Shown: in pieces, positions 8,314 to 15,280 of the stretch | Numbering within the stretch: the first letter of the stretch is position 1 | How the letters are laid out: each line of letters begins with the position of its first letter | Assembly: GCA_938016515.1 (NCBI GenBank) | Contig: CALILP010000032.1 | Location: 1 to 54,932 of the forward strand | Reading direction: 5' to 3' | DNA length: 54,932 nt | Source: an uncultured Paracoccaceae bacterium | GTDB taxonomy: Bacteria; Pseudomonadota; Alphaproteobacteria; Rhodobacterales; Rhodobacteraceae | Made by a program: the position numbers and the translations under genes | Notes under the pieces: generated by a model | The model's input: the letters and a program-made list of their open reading frames with translations, nothing else | Told to the model about the DNA's origin: nothing | Database searches by the model: none

Positions 8314-8787
8314 ATGAAGCTCGCGCGTGCGATCCATTTCGACGAAAGTGACATGAACGTTTTCCATGTGCCCGGCCGGACCGGCGAATGGTGCATATCG
8401 GGCGGGTTCGAGTTTTCAAACTGGACCGAAGGCGATCTGACCGGCAAGGCGCGACAGGCCTTTTCCAACGGCTGGTTGGGGGTCGAGACCTTTGGGCGCG
8501 TGACTTTCGTGGCCGTCACCCAAATCGAACAGACAGAGCTGTCGGCGGTGACCACCAGTTTGGCGACGCATTTTGTCGATATGTACGGCGCGCCGTCGAT
8601 CGAGGCCGCAATGCCAACAGCACAAGAAGAGCTGAACCAGATGATGGACATGTGCGCAGAGCATGATCCAAACACACTTTTGACCGTCGCCCGCGAATTA
8701 ACTGACGCTGGCGTCAAAGAGGCTTTCCGCATCGTCCAACAGCGCGACGCGAGCCTTGATATGTTCGCCGTTCATGGTGGCGATTGA
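8314..8787 (+). CDS. DUF6505 family protein
   Basis: A 157-residue soluble protein (MKLARAIHFDESDMNVFH). Conserved-looking stretches are EWCISGGFEFSNW, QAFSNGWLGVETFGRVTFV and HFVDMYGAPSIEAA. It fits DUF6505, known only from its linkage to the preceding ligase-like gene. It begins one base after the stop of that gene, so it belongs to the same operon. No domain of known function is apparent. The C-terminal half is helical and may contribute to protein binding, which is only a guess. Confidence 0.8.
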   Translation: MKLARAIHFDESDMNVFHVPGRTGEWCISGGFEFSNWTEGDLTGKARQAFSNGWLGVETFGRVTFVAVTQIEQTELSAVTTSLATHFVDMYGAPSIEAAMPTAQEELNQMMDMCAEHDPNTLLTVARELTDAGVKEAFRIVQQRDASLDMFAVHGGD

Positions 8788-8856
8788 TGTTGCGCATCCA
8801 TTGAAACGCGCAGACACAGGCGCCGTGCGCGTCTGACATCCCAACAAAAGGCCTGC

Positions 8857-9486
8857 TTGCCCGTGTTCACCCGTCTTGAAGTAGCCATGACACGTTTTGC
8901 CGCTGGTCTTGCACTGATCGGTGGGCTTGGCCTGATCCTTGCGACCGTGATCACCTGCGTCAGCATCCTGCTGAAGATGGCCCGCCGGATCGCTGACAGT
9001 GTTGCTCCAAGTGCATCCGTCGGAGAGGCATTGCCTTGGCTCCGCGCGATCCTTGGCGAGGAAGAGCTGGTGACTTTGGGCGTGGGCTTTGCCCTTTTCG
9101 CAGCCTTGCCCTGGGTGATGATCAATCGGGGTCACATCACGATTGATCTGTTCCAGCCGGTTTTTGGTGATCGGCTGAACAAGGTGCTTGATCTGCTGGG
9201 GGATGTGGTTCTGGCGACGTTGGCTTACCTGATCTTCACCCGCCAGTGGTTTCTGGTCTTTCGCCCGGCGCGGCGGCAACAAGAGCCGATGGGCGATCTT
9301 TTGATGCAGGGCGATTTTGCGGGGGCAATGAACCGCCTGAACGACGCAGATGTCTCGCAAATTCTGGGGCTACCGCTGTGGCCCACCTATGTCGTGGCCC
9401 AGATCTGTGTGCTGGCCTTTCTGATCGTTGCCCTGTTTTGTGTCTGGCGCAGTGCGCGGGCTTTGCTGACCCCTGTGGCGGGCTGA
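8857..9486 (+). CDS. TRAP transporter small permease subunit (DctQ type)
   Basis: A 209-residue membrane protein with four hydrophobic segments, near residues 12-40 (FAAGLALIGGLGLILATVI), 65-90, 105-130 and 180-205. A family-typical INRGHITIDLF follows the second segment. Together with the large permease it moves small organic acids using a sodium or proton gradient. The start is uncertain: TTG 8857, GTG 8863 and ATG 8887 are all in frame and none has a strong ribosome site. No DctP-type binding-protein gene lies next to the pair, so the substrate cannot be inferred. Confidence 0.88.
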   Translation: MPVFTRLEVAMTRFAAGLALIGGLGLILATVITCVSILLKMARRIADSVAPSASVGEALPWLRAILGEEELVTLGVGFALFAALPWVMINRGHITIDLFQPVFGDRLNKVLDLLGDVVLATLAYLIFTRQWFLVFRPARRQQEPMGDLLMQGDFAGAMNRLNDADVSQILGLPLWPTYVVAQICVLAFLIVALFCVWRSARALLTPVAG

Positions 9487-9495
9487 GAAAACACG

Positions 9496-10845
9496 ATGCT
9501 AGACCTTCTCAACGCCACCTTTACACCGTTCCAATTGGGTCTTCTCAGCTTTCCTGTGATGCTGACGTTGGTGGCTTTTCGGGTCCCTTTGGCCGCAGCG
9601 ATGTTTGTTGTGGGCCTTTTGGGGACCTATCTGGTCGCGGGCAACATGCGGATGATGGACAGCCAGCTCAAGACCTTCACCTACAGGACCCTGACCAACT
9701 ATTCCCTGTCGATCATCCCGCTGTTTTTGTTGATGAGCGAATTTGCATCACGCGGCGGTATGTCCAAAGCCCTGTTCAAAGCCGCAGAGGCGTGGCTGGG
9801 TCACCGCAAAGGCGGCTTGGCGATGGCCGCAATTGGGGCCTCTGCCGGATTTGGGGCAATCTGTGGGTCATCGCTGGCGACAGCTTCGTCGATGGGCCGG
9901 GTTGCTTTGCCGGAACTGGACCGGGCTGGTTATTCAGGGGCTTTGGCCACCGGGGCACTGGCTGCGGGCGGAACTTTGGGCATCCTGATCCCGCCTTCTG
10001 TCGTGTTGGTGATATTTGCCATTCTGGCAGAAGAAAATATCGAACGACTGTTCACAGCAGCCCTGATCCCCGGCCTTTTGGCGATGCTGGGGTACATGAT
10101 CACGGTTGCAATCTACACCCGGCTGGTCCCCGACTGGGGTCATAGTCTGCCACGGCTGACCTATCGCGACAGACTGCGGGCACTGGTTCCGGTGTGGCCG
10201 GTCGTGCTGATCTTTGGGCTGGTGATTGGTGGGATCTACAGCGGGGCATTTTCACCGACATCAGCAGCAGCCGTGGGTGTGGCGGGGACAGCAATCGTGG
10301 CGATGGGCAAGAAGGCGCTACCCTTGCAGGGGGTCAAAGACGCGCTTCTGTCGACGGCGCAAACCTCGGGCATGATCTTTTTCATCATACTGGCGGCAGG
10401 GGTGTTCAACTCTTTCCTGTCATCAGCGCTGGTACCGCAAACACTGGCGGCCTTCTTTATTGAATCAGACTTCAGCCCTTGGACGATCTTGATTGGCATG
10501 TTGCTGCTATATCTGGTTCTGGGAACGGTCATGGACAGCCTTGCAATGATCTTTCTGACGGTCCCGATCTTTGTGCCGATCATCGCGCAACTGGACTTTG
10601 GGATCCCTACCAGCGAGGTGATCATCTGGTTCGGCATCCTTGTTCTGATGTCAGCAGAGATTGGGCTGATCACGCCACCTGTTGGCATGAACCTGTTTGT
10701 GATCAATGCATTGGCGAAAGACGTGTCCATCGGAAAGACATACCGGGGGGCCCTGCCCTTTGTGGTGTCAGACATCGTGCGGATCACGCTTTTGGTGGCG
10801 TTTCCGGGGATTACCTTGGGGCTGGGACGGTTGCTGTATGGGTAG
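9496..10845 (+). CDS. TRAP transporter large permease subunit (DctM type)
   Basis: A 449-residue polytopic membrane protein with about 12 hydrophobic segments. Family signatures include SIIPLFLLMSEFASRGGMSK and GASAGFGAICGSSLATASSM in the first half, ALAAGGTLGILIPPSVVLVI in the middle and GLITPPVGMNLFVINALA near the C terminus. The length is standard for DctM. It follows the small permease by nine bases. A rho-independent terminator at 10858-10884 closes the unit. A binding protein encoded elsewhere would be needed for transport. Confidence 0.93.
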   Translation: MLDLLNATFTPFQLGLLSFPVMLTLVAFRVPLAAAMFVVGLLGTYLVAGNMRMMDSQLKTFTYRTLTNYSLSIIPLFLLMSEFASRGGMSKALFKAAEAWLGHRKGGLAMAAIGASAGFGAICGSSLATASSMGRVALPELDRAGYSGALATGALAAGGTLGILIPPSVVLVIFAILAEENIERLFTAALIPGLLAMLGYMITVAIYTRLVPDWGHSLPRLTYRDRLRALVPVWPVVLIFGLVIGGIYSGAFSPTSAAAVGVAGTAIVAMGKKALPLQGVKDALLSTAQTSGMIFFIILAAGVFNSFLSSALVPQTLAAFFIESDFSPWTILIGMLLLYLVLGTVMDSLAMIFLTVPIFVPIIAQLDFGIPTSEVIIWFGILVLMSAEIGLITPPVGMNLFVINALAKDVSIGKTYRGALPFVVSDIVRITLLVAFPGITLGLGRLLYG

Positions 10846-10857
10846 GGCGCAAACGCA

Positions 10858-10884
10858 AAAGGCGGGCCAAGCAGGCCCGCCTTT
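10858..10884. terminator. Bidirectional rho-independent terminator
   Basis: A perfect 8-bp stem (GGCGGGCC / GGCCCGCC) with a 5-nt loop AAGCA is flanked by AAA upstream and TTT downstream, extending the stem to 11 bp. It lies between the convergent TRAP permease and PilJ-domain genes and can serve both. Confidence 0.85.
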
Positions 10885-10901
10885 CCTTCATATCCCGATG
10901 A

Positions 10902-12383
10902 TTACATCAGGCTTTGTACGTTGATCCCGAAGGTGATCGCACCAATCACTTCACCGGTGGCCGGATCAGTAATTGGAAGCGATGCCTGAGACTGGTAAAA
11001 GCCTGTGCTATCATCGAATTCGACTTCGCTGATGTGCATGGCATCCGGGCCAACAGAATAGGTCTGCTGCCACTTCGCCTCGTCGCCCTGCCAATAGTCA
11101 GAGGTCTCGACACTTTGCGCGACGTTCAGGCCCTTGTTATCCATGACGAAGACTTCCGTCACAAAACCCGCTGTGGCCTCTTGCTGACCAAGTAACCAAC
11201 CCGACACTGGGTCGGTCAGCAGCTTTTCAATCAAAGGACCGCCGCCTTCGCCTGCTTCGGCACGCCATTGTTGATCAAGGGCGATCACGGCATCTTCGGT
11301 CAGACCATCATGGGCGTCGTTCTGTGCTTTGATGGCGCTGATCAGCTGCGGATCTGACAACCACTTCTTCAGCTCGTTATTTGCATAGGCTTCCAACGGA
11401 ACGCGATACACGCCATCCTGGCCGGGTGAGGCAATCAGATACAGCGTGATCGTGTTGTTCATCGCCAATGACAGTTTTTGCGTCAGCACCGCAGCACCAT
11501 TGACGTTTTCGTCTGATGGAACATCACCGGCCAAAGCGGCATCGAACAAGCCACGCTGCTCGCGCCAAAGGTCATAGGTAGACTGCAAGCTTGAATAGAC
11601 CGCATCGTTTGGTGGGGGGTTGATACCAGCCGCAGGGAAGCCATCGCGCAGGGCAATCAAAGTTTGTTCGAACAGATCGACGGTCGTCTGCAGCTCTGCC
11701 TTGGTATCTGCGGATGCAGCACCGGTCGCAAGCTCGCACATCGCGCGGGTCATCCGGTAGGCCAGCGCACGCTGACGGACAGCAAAGTTCAGAACGGTTG
11801 CGTCGCTTTGCAGCAATTGCTGTGGGTTGGCGTATTGGCCAGAAACGACAGAGGCCAGCTGAACAGTCTGTTCAAACAACGCCGGAAAGCCTTCGTCGAT
11901 GACGGCAGCGTCAGCGTCTGTTCCGGGACCTGTCGCCAGCCGCTCTGCGGCTGTGTTCAGAGGTTCCCACAGTTCTGTGGTTTGTCTGAGTTCATCAAGT
12001 GATCGGGCACGTTTTTCAGCGCCGGGCATCCCCAAAGCGGGGTTACCGTTGACTAGGCCATCGATGATCCGACCAAAGTCTTGACGTGATGATGACAATT
12101 CCACGCGGGACATTTCGACACCGATACCACCATTCACACGGCAACTTGCAGAAGCAACCGCTTCGGTCAGTGACCGCAGGCTAGCAGATCGGTTTACGCG
12201 TGCTTTCCCGCCATTATAGCCAGTCTCTTCAGTGGCTTCGGCGGCAGCTTGCGTGGGGTTCAATAGGCCAACTTGAGGGGCCGCGGCGAGTATAAGCGCC
12301 ATACAAATCTTCGGAAAATCAACACGAGCCATCCGAGAGGTGGCATTTACAGGTTTGGAGAGTTTCATGATCTTCGCTTTCAT
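10902..12383 (-). CDS. Periplasmic PilJ-type sensor domain protein without a transmitter
   Basis: A 493-residue exported protein. After an N-terminal hydrophobic signal segment (ICMALILAAAPQVGLL, about 27-42) come two PilJ/type IV pili chemotaxis N-terminal domains. The first starts at NRSASLRSLTEAVASASCRV and the second contains RQRALAYRMTRAMCELA. The C-terminal part, with VTEVFVMDNKGLNVAQS and ATGEVIGAITFGINV, resembles a Cache/PDC-type sensor domain. No second membrane segment, HAMP or methyl-accepting domain follows, so it cannot signal by itself in the usual way. ATG 12383 has an AGGAAA site 7 nt upstream. It lies downstream of the phosphate-binding-protein/OmpA gene and may pair with a separate membrane transducer. 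Confidence 0.8.
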   Translation of the reverse strand: MKAKIMKLSKPVNATSRMARVDFPKICMALILAAAPQVGLLNPTQAAAEATEETGYNGGKARVNRSASLRSLTEAVASASCRVNGGIGVEMSRVELSSSRQDFGRIIDGLVNGNPALGMPGAEKRARSLDELRQTTELWEPLNTAAERLATGPGTDADAAVIDEGFPALFEQTVQLASVVSGQYANPQQLLQSDATVLNFAVRQRALAYRMTRAMCELATGAASADTKAELQTTVDLFEQTLIALRDGFPAAGINPPPNDAVYSSLQSTYDLWREQRGLFDAALAGDVPSDENVNGAAVLTQKLSLAMNNTITLYLIASPGQDGVYRVPLEAYANNELKKWLSDPQLISAIKAQNDAHDGLTEDAVIALDQQWRAEAGEGGGPLIEKLLTDPVSGWLLGQQEATAGFVTEVFVMDNKGLNVAQSVETSDYWQGDEAKWQQTYSVGPDAMHISEVEFDDSTGFYQSQASLPITDPATGEVIGAITFGINVQSLM

Positions 12384-12484
12384 AGCGGGGTTTCCTGTAG
12401 ATGATGATCAGGACGCAGCAATCAGCAGGCGACTTGACGCAAACGTCAGCCGGGTCGCCTGCTGGAGCTATGGGGTCCTTTGGT

Positions 12485-12519
12485 CTCTGCAGGTTCGCAA
12501 TTCATGCAAACCTGCAGAG
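12485..12519 (-). terminator. Hairpin after the binding-protein/OmpA gene
   Basis: A perfect 11-bp inverted repeat (CTCTGCAGGTT / AACCTGCAGAG) surrounds a 13-nt loop, just downstream of the stop at 12531. No T-tract follows on the minus strand, so it may be an mRNA-stabilising or attenuating hairpin rather than a full terminator before the PilJ-domain gene. Confidence 0.55.
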
Positions 12520-12530
12520 GATAATGCAGT

Positions 12531-14123
12531 TTAGATGTTGTTAGAAATCCAAACTTCAACGCGGCGGTTGATTTCGCGACCGCGGTCCGAGATGTTGCAG
12601 GCCGATGGCGCAATTTCGCCATAACCAGCTGTCTCAATCTCGACGTTGCTCAGGTTGTCACCTGCCGCAGCGCGGAACTCTGCCAACACGGCTTGGGCAC
12701 GCTCTTCAGCCAACAGCTGGTTGGCGTCAAATGCACCCACATCATCCGTAAACCCTACGAATTTTGCAGTTGTCCCGGCTGGTGCCGTTTCGAGGAACGT
12801 AATCAGACGCTGCATGTCCAACCGGCCACGCTCATCGATCTTGGAAGAGCCTGTACGGAACCGGAATGTTGTGGACAGACGATCGAAATCATCCATGCTT
12901 TCCAACATCTGACCCATCACTTGACCTTCAAAGCCAACGTCATAGCGACCGACTTCAGCAGCAAGGGCTGCACGACGTGCGTCACCTTCGCCTTGGCCAC
13001 GGACCTGGATACCCAGATCGATAAAGCCGGACTTTCCGATCAGCGCGTCTGCTTCCGTGGACACAACGAAGTCAAGGAATGCTTTGCCAGCGTCATCGAG
13101 GTTATCGTCGCGGTTATAAAGGTACATACGACGGCTCAGCGTGTATTCTTCGGTCTTGGCCGAGAATGCGTCTGGCTGTGTTGCGATACCACATTCGTTG
13201 ATCAGCGTGATTGGTTTTGCGCCACGCTGGAAGGCGTAACCCAGATAACCGATCGCGTTTTTGTCGCTGAACATCACGTTGGACAAAGTCTGGTCGTCCT
13301 GGGCGATACCTTGTGGGCGGAAGTTTGGACGCTCGTCGCCGTACAGGTATGACATGAAGTAGTCATAGCTGGCGGAATCTTCGTCATATGTGATGACGTT
13401 GATTGGCTTATCAGGGCCACCAAGCGCGGACCAGTTGCGGATTTCACCAGAGAACACCTGCTGCAGCTGCTCTTTGGTCAGTTCCTGAACCGGGTTGTCT
13501 GCGTGTGTCACAACAACCATGCTGTCAACAGCGATGATGTGCTCTTGGTTAGGGCTGACCATGCTGTTTGCACCGTCGGCGCGCAGGGCACGGGCCTCAT
13601 CACGTGTGATACGGCGCGAAGACATGCCGATTGTCGCAGAGCGATCCAGAAGCGCGGTAAACGCATCGTCGTCGTTTGTCGCGGACACAAGGTAGGCGCC
13701 GATTTCGTCACCGAAACCACCGTCATCAATCAGTGTCGCAAGCGTTTCGCCTGCGGCAGCGTTTGTCAGTTCTGCGTCTGCGTTCAAGGATGCGGCAAAG
13801 CCTGTCATCAGCAGTGGCATCATACCAAGACCGATTGCGTCAGACCCGACAATTGCAACGTCAGCTGTGATGTCATCAAAGACCGGACATGCAGCGCCTT
13901 CGCAGATCATGCTGCTTGCAGCGATGCGAAGTTCACCAAGTGCAGTGCGCACGATATAGGTGTCGTCTTTAAATTCGACGAATTCACCAGACAGGTTGAT
14001 CGTCCCGTCTGTGGATTTAAGGTTAACAACGTCTGCAAGACCTGCTGTGGGCAACAAAATGCCTGTTGCCAAAGCGACTGCCGCTGTGGACGTAGTGAGT
14101 TTTTTTGTGAGATTGGACGCCAA
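12531..14123 (-). CDS. PstS-like phosphate-binding domain fused to an OmpA peptidoglycan-binding domain
   Basis: A 530-residue exported protein. A signal peptide (LTTSTAAVALATGILLPTAGLA) is followed by a short N-terminal domain with Cys residues (CEGAAC), then a PstS/PBP-like-2 domain of about 260 residues (MSSRRITRDEA, QVFSGEIRNWSALGGPDKPI, DKNAIGYLGYAF). The C-terminal 120 residues are OmpA-like (TTFRFRTGSSKIDERGRLDMQ, FVGFTDDVGAF, GREINRRVEVWI) and should hold peptidoglycan. I start at TTG 14123, because AGGAGA lies 7 nt upstream and the signal peptide then begins at once; ATG 14150 precedes that site. It may tether a phosphate or other anion sensor to the wall. Such fusions are known in Proteobacteria, but the role is unclear. 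Confidence 0.85.
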   Translation of the reverse strand: MASNLTKKLTTSTAAVALATGILLPTAGLADVVNLKSTDGTINLSGEFVEFKDDTYIVRTALGELRIAASSMICEGAACPVFDDITADVAIVGSDAIGLGMMPLLMTGFAASLNADAELTNAAAGETLATLIDDGGFGDEIGAYLVSATNDDDAFTALLDRSATIGMSSRRITRDEARALRADGANSMVSPNQEHIIAVDSMVVVTHADNPVQELTKEQLQQVFSGEIRNWSALGGPDKPINVITYDEDSASYDYFMSYLYGDERPNFRPQGIAQDDQTLSNVMFSDKNAIGYLGYAFQRGAKPITLINECGIATQPDAFSAKTEEYTLSRRMYLYNRDDNLDDAGKAFLDFVVSTEADALIGKSGFIDLGIQVRGQGEGDARRAALAAEVGRYDVGFEGQVMGQMLESMDDFDRLSTTFRFRTGSSKIDERGRLDMQRLITFLETAPAGTTAKFVGFTDDVGAFDANQLLAEERAQAVLAEFRAAAGDNLSNVEIETAGYGEIAPSACNISDRGREINRRVEVWISNNI

Positions 14124-14626
14124 AGCTCTCTCTCCTGTATTTCTTATCAAGGTTGACTGCGGTTAAACTGGGAACACTAAACACTCGATCAGAAGGCTGT
14201 GCCTCAGGACCGCTTAAAATTACAATTGGAAACAAAGCCCAGAATTTGGCGCAAATTGTGTCCAAACATTGTTACTTTCTGAGGCATATTTAGGCTGAAA
14301 CGTGCTCGCCAGCCCGATTGACCAAGTGGTTTTCAGCCGATCGAATGTGTTGGTCCGAAAATTTATTTCTGCAAAACAACGGATTATCGCGAAATACGGA
14401 TCACCTTCGGCGCATTGCTAAATGGAACACCACAGCCCTTGGTGCACAGCACCCTTCGAACAAAAGGTCCGATCCAACGCGTAAACAATCCTAACGAACC
14501 AGCGTGTTTCGCGAATCCCGTTCACCATATTGATGCTAGGCGCGAAGGCCTGCCCAGATTCGTAGCAGACAGGATAGTGACGTCTTGCTAGCCTTCTCAA
14601 CGAAGAAGGCGACGTTGGGGGCATTC
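14124..14626. other. Intergenic region of 503 nt without a supported gene
   Basis: This stretch separates two divergent genes and must carry their promoters. The AGGAGA ribosome site of the minus-strand gene is at about 14131-14136, and a GGGGG ribosome site precedes the plus-strand ATG 14627. A short open frame on the minus strand (14418-14624) has no ribosome site and no recognisable sequence. I saw no convincing sigma-70 boxes, RNA gene or repeat. Confidence 0.5.
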
Positions 14627-15259
14627 ATGTTCATTGGACACTATGGCGTCGCTTTGGCGGCAAAAGCGACGTCGCCGGACACACCGCTCCCTGCACTGAT
14701 GATCAGCACACAGCTTATCGACATCGTTTTCTGCATTTTGGTACTGGCAAAGGTCGAAAAGTTAGAAATAGACCCAAACGCCAACCCAACTGTTCCGATC
14801 CGGACGCCCTATATTCCGTTCTCGCACGGTCTGGAAAGCGCGATCGTTTTAAGCGTTCTGTGCGCCTTTGGTGCCGGGGTGATTTACACTGACCTCACCA
14901 CGCAGGCACTGTGGCTGATTGCGCTGGTCTGCTTTTCGCATTGGCTGATTGATGTGGTGATGCACGTCGGCGACGTTCCCGTGGCCTTCAATCGGTACAA
15001 GATTGGACTGGGCCTTTGGAATTATCGCAAGATCTCGATTTGCCTTGAACTGGGGTTGATTGCGTTTGGAACGATCATGCTGGCAAACGCGGGTGTCGTT
15101 GCGTCTTGGAAAGTCTGGTGCGTTGGTGCTGTTATGCTTGCAGGCCAGACCTATTCGTTTTTTGCCCCACCACCCGAACCTGCCAATCGGCTGGTTGGGT
15201 CCATGATCGTCCTGTATGCCATCATGACATGGGCCGGATGGTGGATTGAAACCCCCTGA
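14627..15259 (+). CDS. Polytopic membrane protein of unknown function
   Basis: A 210-residue integral membrane protein starting MFIGHYGVALAAKA. About five to six hydrophobic segments are visible, with histidines near membrane edges (FIGHYG, FSHGLES, FSHWLIDVVMHVGD). The His-rich pattern recalls YdjM-type membrane-bound metal-dependent hydrolases, but the match is too weak to assign activity. ATG 14627 is preceded by GGGGG; an in-frame ATG at 14585 has no ribosome site. It stands alone and runs convergent to the caspase-Sel1 operon, 21 nt from its end. Confidence 0.75.
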   Translation: MFIGHYGVALAAKATSPDTPLPALMISTQLIDIVFCILVLAKVEKLEIDPNANPTVPIRTPYIPFSHGLESAIVLSVLCAFGAGVIYTDLTTQALWLIALVCFSHWLIDVVMHVGDVPVAFNRYKIGLGLWNYRKISICLELGLIAFGTIMLANAGVVASWKVWCVGAVMLAGQTYSFFAPPPEPANRLVGSMIVLYAIMTWAGWWIETP

Positions 15260-15274
15260 GACAAGGAGAGGGGG
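15252..15274. terminator. Short GC hairpin between convergent genes
   Basis: A 6-bp stem (CCCCCT / AGGGGG) with an 11-nt loop overlaps the end of the membrane-protein gene and lies just before the stop of the caspase-family gene. No U-tract is present, so terminator activity is uncertain. Confidence 0.35.
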
Positions 15275-15280
15275 CCTCAA

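Noticed and set aside
6993-8732. 579-codon minus-strand frame
   Set aside because: It runs antisense across the end of apbC, the DUF4444 gene and DUF6505. Its translation is Cys/His/Arg-rich and low in family features, typical of a shadow frame in GC-rich DNA.
14418-14624. Short minus-strand frame in the 503-nt gap
   Set aside because: No ribosome site, no conserved-looking sequence and poor codon choice compared with neighbours.
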